Source: Psychrobacter sp. UBA3962 (GTDB taxonomy: Bacteria; Pseudomonadota; Gammaproteobacteria; Pseudomonadales; Moraxellaceae). From it: a stretch of 21,650 bases of DNA. A program made the translations under genes and the position numbers. The notes beneath the pieces were generated by a model that saw nothing but the letters and a program-made list of their open reading frames with translations, did no database searches and was not told the origin of the DNA. The DNA lies in contig NZ_DGDC01000014.1 of assembly GCF_002385225.1 (NCBI RefSeq), forward strand, positions 1-21,650. Direction: 5' to 3'. Positions 7,318-14,225 of the stretch are shown piece by piece (positions within the stretch are counted from its first letter, which is position 1; the number at the start of each line of letters is the position of its first letter).

Positions 7318-7944
7318 TTATTCAGCTTTATTAACTGTTTTATTGCCAGTAACCATAGATTTTATAAGATTTTGCTTCTGTAGACGGCTCATAACGACGG
7401 CCGATATCACGTGTAGCGGCACTAAGAAAAATAAACTATTGGCCAATACTTCATGGATCTCTTCAAACAAATCTTTGTTTCCTAAAACTTGTGATTCCAT
7501 CAAATAACCGGTCAGTCCCAAGCCGATGATAGCACCCCAAAGGGCAAACATCATTAGAGCGCCTAAGGGATTATGACCCAAATGCTCAGTTTTAACACTT
7601 TGATTATTAACATGCTGAGCTTTAAGCTCATTTAGATGGTTTTTAACTCGTTTGGGTGTGGGGAAGAAGTCACTAAACCGAGCATATTTAGTACCTACAA
7701 ACCCCCATAATAGGCGTATAACTACCAATGCTACTACCGTATAACCAACATACTCATGAATCTGGCCACCATCTTCGGTAAAGGCTAAGTTGGCAATGAC
7801 ACCAGCGGCAACTCCCCAATGGGTAAACCTGACTAAAATATCCCAGACCTTTATTTGCTGCTTAGACTTAACAATGGATTCAGAGGTTGAGAAGTTAGGG
7901 TTAGAAATATTTTCTATTTTATTTTTGGATATTTTTTGGCTCAT
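7318..7944 (-). CDS. cytochrome b561-family di-haem membrane protein
   Basis: This 208-residue four-span b-type cytochrome of the bacterial cytochrome b561/Ni-Fe hydrogenase b-subunit family transfers electrons between quinol and periplasmic or membrane partners. Candidate haem ligands are His42 (RFTHWG, span 1), His63 (IHEYVGY, span 2), His164 (EEIHEVLAN) and His178 (VPLHVI). The GHNPLGA motif at 123-129 is also typical. An N-terminal tail of about 30 residues is Ser/Asn/Lys-rich. GGGAG lies 8-9 nt before the ATG. It is the first gene of the cytochrome-regulator-kinase unit and has a PmrA-like box about 125 nt upstream. No cytochrome c or dehydrogenase partner is adjacent, so the partner may be another membrane redox protein of this block. 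Confidence 0.9.
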   Translation of the reverse strand: MSQKISKNKIENISNPNFSTSESIVKSKQQIKVWDILVRFTHWGVAAGVIANLAFTEDGGQIHEYVGYTVVALVVIRLLWGFVGTKYARFSDFFPTPKRVKNHLNELKAQHVNNQSVKTEHLGHNPLGALMMFALWGAIIGLGLTGYLMESQVLGNKDLFEEIHEVLANSLFFLVPLHVISAVVMSRLQKQNLIKSMVTGNKTVNKAE

Positions 7945-8052
7945 GACGAGGGCTCCCTTAAGTTTATTGCTGTATAAATAGCTATTATTAATTGCGGTTG
8001 TGGATGGTCTTTATAATTAATTAGGCATCCACCGCAACTTTGTTTTGAGCCC

Positions 8053-8058
8053 ATTACA
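8053..8058 (-). promoter_or_regulatory. candidate -10 hexamer of the cytochrome-regulator-kinase operon
   Basis: TGTAAT on the minus strand matches TATAAT at 5 of 6 positions. It starts exactly 16 nt after the start of the proximal half-site of the box at 8069-8085, the same spacing as at the PepSY promoter. It implies a leader of about 100 nt before the cytochrome ATG. Confidence 0.55.
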
Positions 8059-8068
8059 ACAGATGAAA

Positions 8069-8085
8069 CTTAAGATAAGCTTAGG
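8069..8085 (-). promoter_or_regulatory. PmrA/BqsR-like box upstream of the cytochrome-regulator-kinase operon
   Basis: The minus strand reads CCTAAG CTTAT CTTAAG, two half-sites 11 bp apart. It shares the 14-mer TGAAACTTAAGATA (plus strand 8064-8077) with the PepSY-operon site. It suggests autoregulation of the two-component system together with its cytochrome. Confidence 0.62.
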
Positions 8086-8269
8086 AAAATCACTCTCGAT
8101 TTATTATAAGGGTTGTTATCGACTTAGACTAAAGGTAATTTAACGGGTCATTCAGCAATTATTTATTAATGTTGAGTGTTATTGACTGATCACTATAGTA
8201 AAAGAAAGTTTGTTACAGTTTTGAATAACATCTTAATTCTCGATAAAGTATATAAAAACTTTACACAAC

Positions 8270-8286
8270 CTTAACGCTTTCTTAAC
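8270..8286 (+). promoter_or_regulatory. PmrA-like box upstream of the lipoprotein gene
   Basis: CTTAAC GCTTT CTTAAC is a perfect direct hexamer repeat with an 11-bp period. A -10-like TATATT or TATTAT begins at 8296-8298, 15-17 nt after the proximal half-site starts. The site therefore overlaps the expected -35, which itself is poor, consistent with activation. The lipoprotein ATG is 135 nt downstream. Confidence 0.65.
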
Positions 8287-8421
8287 GACAAACCCTATAT
8301 TATTAAACCATTAAAGCCTTTTGGTATTTTTCCAATAAAGTATTAAAAAATTGACTGTTCAATTCTTAATGCCGGCATTTATAAGACCTAGAACAATTCT
8401 AATTTAATTAAGGATAAAATC

Positions 8422-8859
8422 ATGAAAGCTTTATTACTTACCTCTTTGATCGCGGGCACAATGGCTTTTTCAGGTTGTACTACTTTAAAAAACGTAGCCG
8501 GCGAAGACACCTCGGGCATGCATGATGTTCACGCTATGCAAAATAACTCAGCACCTGTAACTAAGATGAATGGCATATTGGTCGATTCAACCAATCATAT
8601 GACGCTTTATACTTATGATAAAGACGATCTTAATAAATCAAACTGTGGCAAGGTATGTCTTGTTGCCTGGCCTGCCTTCCTAGCCCCTAAAGCCTCAACC
8701 ACAACTGGCAAACTAACCACAATTAAACGTGATGACGGAAAATATCAGTGGGCAATGAACGGTAAACCTTTATATTTCTATGCCAATGATAGCAAGCCAG
8801 GGGATAAAAATGGTGATGGTAAATTTGGTACTTGGGATGTGGTGAAAGTTAATAAGTAG
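8422..8859 (+). CDS. PF03640-type secreted-repeat lipoprotein
   Basis: This is a predicted 145-residue lipoprotein with a signal peptide and lipobox ending FSGC (Cys19). The mature part carries the paired aromatic-Asp motifs of the COG4315/PF03640 secreted-repeat family: LYTYDKD at 62-68 and LYFYAND at 117-123. Between them are two cysteines (NCGKVC, Cys75 and Cys79) followed by AWPAF, also typical, and near the end KPGDKNGDGKFGTW. The family has no established biochemical function. AAGGA 7 nt before the ATG supports the start. It is divergent from the cytochrome-regulator-kinase operon, preceded by a perfect CTTAAC-N5-CTTAAC site and followed by a hairpin terminator, so it is probably monocistronic and controlled by the neighbouring two-component system. 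Confidence 0.9.
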   Translation: MKALLLTSLIAGTMAFSGCTTLKNVAGEDTSGMHDVHAMQNNSAPVTKMNGILVDSTNHMTLYTYDKDDLNKSNCGKVCLVAWPAFLAPKASTTTGKLTTIKRDDGKYQWAMNGKPLYFYANDSKPGDKNGDGKFGTWDVVKVNK

Positions 8860-8922
8860 TTATCTACTGAAATAATAACTTAGCTCGTAATCGATTTCTT
8901 ATTAGTTCAGTTCTACTCTCTT

Positions 8923-8964
8923 ATTACGCTCGGACAAACTTATAGGTTGTTCGGGCGTAATTTT
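8923..8964 (+). terminator. terminator of the lipoprotein gene
   Basis: ATTACGCTCGGACAA (8923-8937) pairs with TTGTTCGGGCGTAAT (8947-8961) over 15 bp, including two G-U pairs, with a 9-nt loop and then TTTT. It lies 64 nt past the lipoprotein stop. Confidence 0.75.
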
Positions 8965-9019
8965 ATCGGGTGGAAAATGCATTTTTTTTAGCATTCAACT
9001 AAAAAATTGAAAAATACAT

Positions 9020-9047
9020 TTGACAGATAAAAATTAATGTATATAAT
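9020..9047 (+). promoter_or_regulatory. sigma-70 promoter of the tRNA-Val/tRNA-Asp unit
   Basis: A perfect -35 TTGACA (9020-9025) and perfect -10 TATAAT (9042-9047) are separated by 16 nt. The -10 is followed by ACGCTCC, a GC-containing discriminator common at stable-RNA promoters. The tRNA-Val begins 135 nt downstream. Confidence 0.85.
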
Positions 9048-9115
9048 ACGCTCCTACATTCAGACGATATAGATAACCGTTCTGTAATCTAATATCTGAA
9101 GAAAGTATAGCTTTT

Positions 9116-9167
9116 AGCCAAGCACAGCTTGGCTCTTGCGAAGCTAAAAACGTCCCCCAGACGTTTT
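9116..9167 (+). other. two perfect hairpins in the tRNA leader
   Basis: AGCCAAGC-ACA-GCTTGGCT (9116-9134) is a perfect 8-bp hairpin. AAAACGTC-CCCCA-GACGTTTT (9147-9167) is a second perfect 8-bp hairpin running into a short T run. Flanking TTTTAGC (9112-9118) could alternatively pair with GCTAAAA (9143-9149). They could be processing or attenuation structures. Confidence 0.6.
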
Positions 9168-9181
9168 CTTCACGCTTCTCA

Positions 9182-9257
9182 GGGTGATTAGCTCAGTTGG
9201 TAGAGCGTCTGCCTTACACGCAGAATGTCGGCAGTTCGAGCCTGTCATCACCCACCA
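9182..9257 (+). tRNA. tRNA-Val (anticodon TAC)
   Basis: A 76-nt cloverleaf includes encoded CCA. The acceptor stem GGGTGAT pairs with ATCACCC. The D arm is GCTC/GAGC, the anticodon stem TCTGC/GCAGA carries loop CTTACAC with anticodon TAC, and the T arm contains GTTCGAG. It is the first of two tRNAs in the transcript. Confidence 0.97.
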
Positions 9258-9314
9258 TATTTTAGAAACAACCACTTCTTTTAGAAAGTGGCTAAATATT
9301 CTAAAGCGACCTAA

Positions 9315-9391
9315 GCAGCGGTAGTTCAGTTGGTTAGAATACCGGCCTGTCACGCCGGGGGTCGCGGGTTCGAGTCCCGTCCGCTGCGCCA
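9315..9391 (+). tRNA. tRNA-Asp (anticodon GTC)
   Basis: A 77-nt cloverleaf includes encoded CCA. The acceptor stem GCAGCGG pairs with CCGCTGC. The anticodon stem and loop CCGGC-CTGTCAC-GCCGG has anticodon GTC, and the T arm GCGGG/CCCGT carries TTCGAGT. The spacer to tRNA-Val is 57 nt with no promoter of its own, so the two are probably co-transcribed. Confidence 0.97.
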
Positions 9392-9437
9392 TATTTTAAA
9401 ACTTAGTCTGCTTATTTAATTAAGCGCACAGTTTCAG

Positions 9438-9468
9438 CCTCAAGTATTAATTTACTTGAGGTTTTTTT
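9438..9468 (+). terminator. terminator of the tRNA unit
   Basis: CCTCAAGTA (9438-9446) and TACTTGAGG (9453-9461) form a perfect 9-bp stem with a 6-nt loop, followed by T7 at 9462-9468. It lies 47 nt after tRNA-Asp. Confidence 0.9.
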
Positions 9469-9844
9469 GTGTTTATTGGTTTTAACACTTACCTCTTCTC
9501 ATCCATTTATCTATATAGCCTCATCGCAGTATTAGATCCTCAGATAAACCCTCTCCCCTTTTAGTTTAGTAAGCAGTTAAGCCTAGTCTATGGTGACCCA
9601 TTGCTTGGTGACCATTTTGTGACCAAGAGTAAAAAATTGGAATGAGTTTATGACTCATTTCGAGTACAGACAGGTGCCTTAATTATTCTACGATGATGTT
9701 GTGTTAAGCATGGGGGATTTACATCATTGAGTACCCCTTTTTTAATAAACCTCCAACTTTAGAATCAGATTTAACAGAAGGATACCTCTCTATTATAGGA
9801 GCTAAGAATGCTACAATAGCATCTTTTTGATTTGATCATTTAGT
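9469..9844. other. non-coding stretch with short GTGACC repeats
   Basis: I see no supported gene between the tRNA terminator and the EamA gene. GTGACC occurs three times at 9593, 9608 and 9619. The last two sit in an inverted arrangement (CTTGGT at 9604-9609, ACCAAG at 9622-9627). No copy of a tRNA 3' end that would mark an integrated element is present. Confidence 0.5.
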
Positions 9845-10714
9845 ATGGTAAAAGTGAAGTATACGTTAGGTTCAGCGTGGATGATTGTGGCAGCGTTTTT
9901 ATTTGCCTTAATGAACATTTTAGTAAAAAATGCTGCTGTCCAGCTTGATATGAACCCCTATGAATTAGCATTTTGGCGCTCCGTTCTACCTGCCCTAATG
10001 ATTTTTTGTGGGACGTTAATACGTGGGCAAACTCTTAAAACTCCCTTTTTTTTGGGACATATGAAACGTAGTGTCGCAGGTACAACCGCATTATTGCTAG
10101 CCTTTTATGGCTTAAGTCAGCTGCCTTTGGCAACCTCTGTAACCCTTAACTATACCTCCGTAGTCTTCATTGCAATTTTATCTATTGTTTGGCTAAAAGA
10201 GACGCCCTCATTAAAAACCTGGACAGCCCTGTTAATGGGCTTGGCTGGTATTTGTTTAATGCTGAAGCCTGCTTTTGAATCAGACCGGTTAATTGAAACC
10301 TTAATTACCCTAAGTGGTGGCATTTTTACCGCTTTTGCCCTTTTACAAGTGCGAGCATTATCGTTTATGGGCGAGCCTGCTTGGCGAATTGTATTTTACT
10401 TCTCGGCAGTAGCGGCGGCCATTTCAGCGATATTGGCTACATGGGCGGGGTGGCAAAGCCTGACCTTAGAAAGCCTGCCTTATATGATCGGTATAGGTGG
10501 CACAGGGTTATTGGCGCAGTTGGCAATGACTCATGCCTATCATGTGGGACAGAAATTTACGGTAGCGGCATTGTCTTATCTAACCGTGGTATTTGCAGCC
10601 ATTTATGGTGTAGTTTTTGCTGGAGAAACTATTGGTTTGATAGAAGTTTTAGGTATTGTCGCGGTAATTTTAGCAGGGGTTGTTAGTAGCTTACCTGAAA
10701 AGAAAATGGATTAA
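9845..10714 (+). CDS. EamA/DMT-family transporter
   Basis: This 289-residue inner-membrane permease of the drug/metabolite transporter superfamily has about ten hydrophobic spans and the expected two EamA halves (about 9-140 and 150-284). Visible features include the N-terminal SAWMIVAAFLFALMNILVK span, the conserved WRSVLPAL stretch after span 1, and VTLNYTSVVFIAILSIVWLKE at the end of the first half. In the second half, LSYLTVVFAAIYGVVFAGE ends with the usual glutamate. Members export amino acids or other small metabolites; the substrate cannot be read from sequence. The ribosome binding site is weak. It is transcribed alone and converges on the ABC importer operon, with only 43 nt between the stops. 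Confidence 0.9.
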   Translation: MVKVKYTLGSAWMIVAAFLFALMNILVKNAAVQLDMNPYELAFWRSVLPALMIFCGTLIRGQTLKTPFFLGHMKRSVAGTTALLLAFYGLSQLPLATSVTLNYTSVVFIAILSIVWLKETPSLKTWTALLMGLAGICLMLKPAFESDRLIETLITLSGGIFTAFALLQVRALSFMGEPAWRIVFYFSAVAAAISAILATWAGWQSLTLESLPYMIGIGGTGLLAQLAMTHAYHVGQKFTVAALSYLTVVFAAIYGVVFAGETIGLIEVLGIVAVILAGVVSSLPEKKMD

Positions 10715-10757
10715 GAGCGGGTTAAAACTGGATTAATAATTAATACTTGCCACTTAC

Positions 10758-11525
10758 TTAAAGGGTTTTTCGATAAGGATGGACAACAGGCAGCCCTCGG
10801 CTACTGGTCAAAATCTCGATATCTACTTGATAGACTTGGCGTAGAATCTGAGGCTGTAAGACTTCTTGAGGGGTACCTTGTGCTTGGATTTTGCCCTCTG
10901 ATAACAACAATAACTCATCAGAAAACTGAGCAGCAAGGCTTAAATCATGCAAAACCATCAAGCAAATAAGTTCATGCTCTTTAGTATAGTGACTTACCTT
11001 TTGTAATAAATTGATTTGATGAGCCATGTCCAGTGCCGAGACAGGCTCATCAAGCAGTAAAATTTTAGGGCGACGTAATAAAGCTTGGGCAAACATAGCA
11101 AGCTGACGCTGCCCCCCACTTAATGCACTTATAGGACGATGGGCTAACTCAGCAATATTTAACTGCGACATTAGGTCAATTGCTTCACGCATCAAGTCAT
11201 CGCTAATATGTCGACCCAAAGCATCCATACGCCCTAGCAGCACTACCTCAAGTGTATTAAGCTCAGCATCAGTATGGCTATCTTGGGGCATATAGGCAAT
11301 GGGTTTTCGCCAAGCCGTCAGATGAGCTTTTCTTTGTGCTGTGTCTTGATAGCGGATGGTGCCTAAAAACTCTAACTCACCAAATATTGCTTTTAATAAG
11401 CTTGATTTTCCTGCCCCATTTGCTCCGAGCAGCGTATATATCTTTCCTGTATGGAACTGAGCGTTGATAGCTTGGGCAACGGTTAGTGAGCCACGCTGTA
11501 CAGTTAAATCGTCGAGTTCAAGCAT
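10758..11525 (-). CDS. iron-siderophore/B12-type ABC importer, ATPase subunit
   Basis: This 255-residue cytoplasmic ATPase of the FecE/BtuD/FhuC class powers uptake of iron chelates, haem or cobalamin through the permease encoded upstream. Walker A is GANGAGKS at 34-41, the Q-loop is Gln81 (MPQDS), the signature is LSGGQ at 135-139, Walker B is ILLLDEP at 155-161, the D-loop is SALD at 163-166, and the H-loop is His193 (VLHDLSLAAQ). It is the last gene of the operon, 32 nt after the binding-protein stop. Its own ribosome binding site is weak. The class is certain; the substrate is not. Confidence 0.95.
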   Translation of the reverse strand: MLELDDLTVQRGSLTVAQAINAQFHTGKIYTLLGANGAGKSSLLKAIFGELEFLGTIRYQDTAQRKAHLTAWRKPIAYMPQDSHTDAELNTLEVVLLGRMDALGRHISDDLMREAIDLMSQLNIAELAHRPISALSGGQRQLAMFAQALLRRPKILLLDEPVSALDMAHQINLLQKVSHYTKEHELICLMVLHDLSLAAQFSDELLLLSEGKIQAQGTPQEVLQPQILRQVYQVDIEILTSSRGLPVVHPYRKTL

Positions 11526-11557
11526 TATTATATCTTTATAAGGTTAATGACAAAAAA

Positions 11558-12781
11558 TTAAGAAAATAGGTTACGCATCCAATTAACCAGCTTATCCCAC
11601 CATGACAGTGTTTGAGGCGATGAAGTGGTTGTAGCAGATTGATCTGTAGTAGATACATTATCTTTACAGATACTTGTGCCACAACCTAGTTGGATAAAAA
11701 ACGTACCGTTAGGTTTGACTGGCAAATATTTCTCATGAAAATCTAGGTAGGTTTTTTCAGGGTCGACATCGGTAAAGGCTTCGGGATATAAGGCTTTTGC
11801 CATAAACTGAGCCGATGCTAAGTCAGATAGCGAGCGCGAGGCAGTATGGTAAATACCATATACTCGGTTATTTTTTACCGCAGGCAGATTCTCCCAACCG
11901 TTACGTGTGGTAAAGCCTTTAAGACGACGTTGGGCCTCATCAGCATCGATATCTATACCCATTGCCATGGCATTGGTCTGCTTCATACCCACTTCTGTCC
12001 CTGAGATAATAATAACGTCAGGTTTACTTACCAATAATTGCTCAGGATTAATAGGGCCCCAATTCTCAACAAACGGTTTACTAATATTATCACCGCCGAC
12101 CGTATCAGCAATTGCTCCCCACATATTTTTACCAAAAGTAAAGCTATGCTCTTGTGGCCCTTTATCACCAAATTCAATATAAATCTTTGGTTTGGGTGAC
12201 TTAGCGGCTTGAACCCGCTTTTGGATATCGGCAATCCCATCAGCGTATTCTTGAGCAGCTTGATTCGCGCGCTCTTCTGTCCCTGCAATTTGTCCGAAAA
12301 TCTTGGTACTGTTGGTATGGTTTACGACACTTTGGTCATTATAATCGACCACTACCACCGGAATATTTGCTGCCTCAAAACGAGGCATTTCAGCCTTTAA
12401 CGTATCATATTGCCACTTTGCCAATATCACCACATCAGGCTTCATTGCCAAGGTTTTTTCAAGCGAAAATGTACCTCTATCGACATTACCAATATCGCCA
12501 ATATTTTGTAAATTAGGTAATTTCTGACTATATAATGCCCAGCTTCCTGGATTGAAACTTTCCCAGAACTCTCGAGAAATACCTACCACGTTCCCAAAGT
12601 TTTCTGACCCAGTTGCTGCAATATAATCTGGATAATAGAACCCTAATACTACTCTTTTAGCAGGTACATCGACTTTAACGTCACGCCCTAATACATCATG
12701 AATTGTCTTTATTTCAGCTTGTGCATTTACTGCTGTCATTAATACTGCTGTCGCCAATGTGGCACGAATAATTGCTCTCAT
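11558..12781 (-). CDS. periplasmic iron-chelate-type ABC substrate-binding protein
   Basis: This 407-residue class III (BtuF/FepB/FhuD-like) binding protein has a cleavable signal peptide (MRAIIRATLATAV ... NAQA/E, cleavage near residue 22). The family pattern is clear: TIHDVLGRDVKVDVPAKRVV near the N-terminus, MKPDVVILAKWQ, a long bridging helix in the middle, and SKPDVIIISG in the second lobe. GGAG lies about 5 nt before the ATG, which overlaps the permease stop as ATGA. An unusual feature is the C-terminal extension from about 365: a CGTSIC pair of cysteines, a Ser/Thr-rich linker and a Trp-rich amphipathic end (SWWDKLVNWMRNLF, about 393-406) that could contact membrane. The substrate may be a ferric siderophore, haem or cobalamin. 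The Fur-like promoter favours iron. Confidence 0.9.
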   Translation of the reverse strand: MRAIIRATLATAVLMTAVNAQAEIKTIHDVLGRDVKVDVPAKRVVLGFYYPDYIAATGSENFGNVVGISREFWESFNPGSWALYSQKLPNLQNIGDIGNVDRGTFSLEKTLAMKPDVVILAKWQYDTLKAEMPRFEAANIPVVVVDYNDQSVVNHTNSTKIFGQIAGTEERANQAAQEYADGIADIQKRVQAAKSPKPKIYIEFGDKGPQEHSFTFGKNMWGAIADTVGGDNISKPFVENWGPINPEQLLVSKPDVIIISGTEVGMKQTNAMAMGIDIDADEAQRRLKGFTTRNGWENLPAVKNNRVYGIYHTASRSLSDLASAQFMAKALYPEAFTDVDPEKTYLDFHEKYLPVKPNGTFFIQLGCGTSICKDNVSTTDQSATTTSSPQTLSWWDKLVNWMRNLFS

Positions 12782-13827
12782 CGTTTACTCCAAATAATCC
12801 AAAATAAGAAAGGCACGCCCACAAATGAAGTCACAATACCCACAGGGAATAATGCCCCTGGAATAATGACTTTAGACAACACCGATGAAAATGATAAAAA
12901 AGCCGCTCCAGCCAACATGGTCGCTGGTAAAAAGTAGCGTTGGTCTTCTCCTACCAATAGACGGGCAACATGGGGAGCAACCAAACCAATAAATCCAATT
13001 ACCCCAACAAAGCTAATCGCTGTTGCGGTCATCATAGCGACCAAAATTAAGGTTCTAATACGTAATCTTGTTAAATTTACACCAAGGGCCGCGGCTCTTT
13101 CTTCACCCAGACGTAAAGCTGTTAATTGCCAACCATCTCGCATTAATAAGGTAATGCAAATCGTACTGACCACAGCAACCACCGCAAGATTTGTCCAAGT
13201 GGCTTTGTTAAGGTTACCAAATAGCCAAAATAGAATTTGTTGGGATACTTCAGGCGACGCAATAAATTGCACCAACGATAAAAGTGATTGAAAAATAAAT
13301 AGAAGGGCAATGCCCACCAGGATTAAAGTAGCGGCAGCAAATTGCTTTAAAGAGGCAAATAAAAATAAGACCGCTGAGGCGATCATGGTCATGACAAACG
13401 CCCCAATCGGTACCGCATATTGTAAAGGTAAACCCAACCCCCCGAAGGCAATCACTAACGATGCCCCAAAACCTGCGGCTGCTGCTAACCCTAAAGTGTA
13501 AGGACTTGCCATAGGATTATTTAATAAGGTTTGCATTTCTGCGCCCCCAGCCCCAAGCGATGCACCGACCAATAATGCCATTAAGGCAATGGGCAAGCGT
13601 AAATCATAAACAATGGTCTGGGTGGTATCTTCCACACCTGTTAGACGCAATAATGCCTCGACCACATCATTGATAGGTAACATCGAGGGGCCTGTCATCA
13701 CATCCAAAACAAGCCCTACTAAGCATGCTATTGCAAATATCAGCAATACCATACGGCGCTTTTTCTCGATTTTTCGTTGTTCACGAATGATGTATTCGCT
13801 TATTGCTTGGGTCATTTTATAATCCAT
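12778..13827 (-). CDS. FecCD-family ABC importer permease
   Basis: This 349-residue permease of the FecCD/BtuC family forms the homodimeric channel of the importer. About nine to ten hydrophobic spans follow a charged N-terminus (EYIIREQRKIEKKRR). Recognisable family stretches are YDLRLPIALMALLVGASLGAGG, MQTLLNNPMASPYTLG, LFWLFGNLNKATW, LGEERAAALGVN and GFIGLVAPHVARLLVGEDQR. An alternative ATG at 13815 has GGA about 7 nt upstream and may be the real start; ATG 13827 has no ribosome binding site. It is the first gene of the operon and overlaps the binding-protein start by 4 nt. A promoter with a Fur-like palindrome lies about 57-87 nt upstream. No outer-membrane receptor gene is adjacent. Confidence 0.94.
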   Translation of the reverse strand: MDYKMTQAISEYIIREQRKIEKKRRMVLLIFAIACLVGLVLDVMTGPSMLPINDVVEALLRLTGVEDTTQTIVYDLRLPIALMALLVGASLGAGGAEMQTLLNNPMASPYTLGLAAAAGFGASLVIAFGGLGLPLQYAVPIGAFVMTMIASAVLFLFASLKQFAAATLILVGIALLFIFQSLLSLVQFIASPEVSQQILFWLFGNLNKATWTNLAVVAVVSTICITLLMRDGWQLTALRLGEERAAALGVNLTRLRIRTLILVAMMTATAISFVGVIGFIGLVAPHVARLLVGEDQRYFLPATMLAGAAFLSFSSVLSKVIIPGALFPVGIVTSFVGVPFLFWIIWSKR

Positions 13828-13883
13828 AGGGTTAGAGCAGTATTGAACGACCCTATTGTATTCACTTTAAATTTCGAATGAGG

Positions 13884-13914
13884 ATTATAATAGTAATGAG
13901 AAGTATTCGCAATT
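13884..13914 (-). promoter_or_regulatory. Fur-like operator and promoter of the ABC importer
   Basis: On the minus strand a -35 TTGCGA (13912-13907) and a perfect -10 TATAAT (13889-13884) are 17 nt apart. The interrupted palindrome AATGAGAAGTATTCGCAAT (13895-13913) covers the -35 and spacer and resembles a degenerate Fur box (AATGAGAAT/ATTCTCATT type). This position fits iron-dependent repression. Confidence 0.6.
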
Positions 13915-14179
13915 AAAAATTAAACTTTTAATTAGCATCGGCGAGATTGAATTAGGTTAAATTAGCCATCTTTTTTAACTTTGAAATTTACGGTTTTCTT
14001 CTGCTGATAAAATAACTGGCCCCTGTTTTCAAATATTAATAGTTAAATCAAGAGAAAATAACACTCCTAGAGAAGTAAAAAGAACCACCCCTTGTCTAAC
14101 TCAAACCTATCCCTTAAGCTCACTATATATTACAATCTTCAGATTAAAAGGACTGCAACCAGCATTTAACTCAATGGCT

Positions 14180-14220
14180 CTTACCTGAACCTGATAATTG
14201 CTTGGTAAGTGAAAGGAAGC
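14180..14220 (+). promoter_or_regulatory. leader hairpin with THI-box-like sequence before the second EamA gene
   Basis: CTTACC (14180-14185) and GGTAAG (14204-14209) can form a hairpin. Its loop contains TGAACCTGAT, identical to the conserved 3' core of TPP riboswitches, and the segment ends in AAAGGAAGC like the THI-box end. I cannot find a convincing 5' half, so this may be a degenerate element or coincidence. Confidence 0.25.
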
Positions 14221-14225
14221 ATAAG

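Noticed and set aside
9144..9392. 82-residue minus-strand ORF containing MAQRTGLEPATPGV-like sequence
   Set aside because: It is the antisense translation of the tRNA-Val and tRNA-Asp genes, a familiar annotation artefact.
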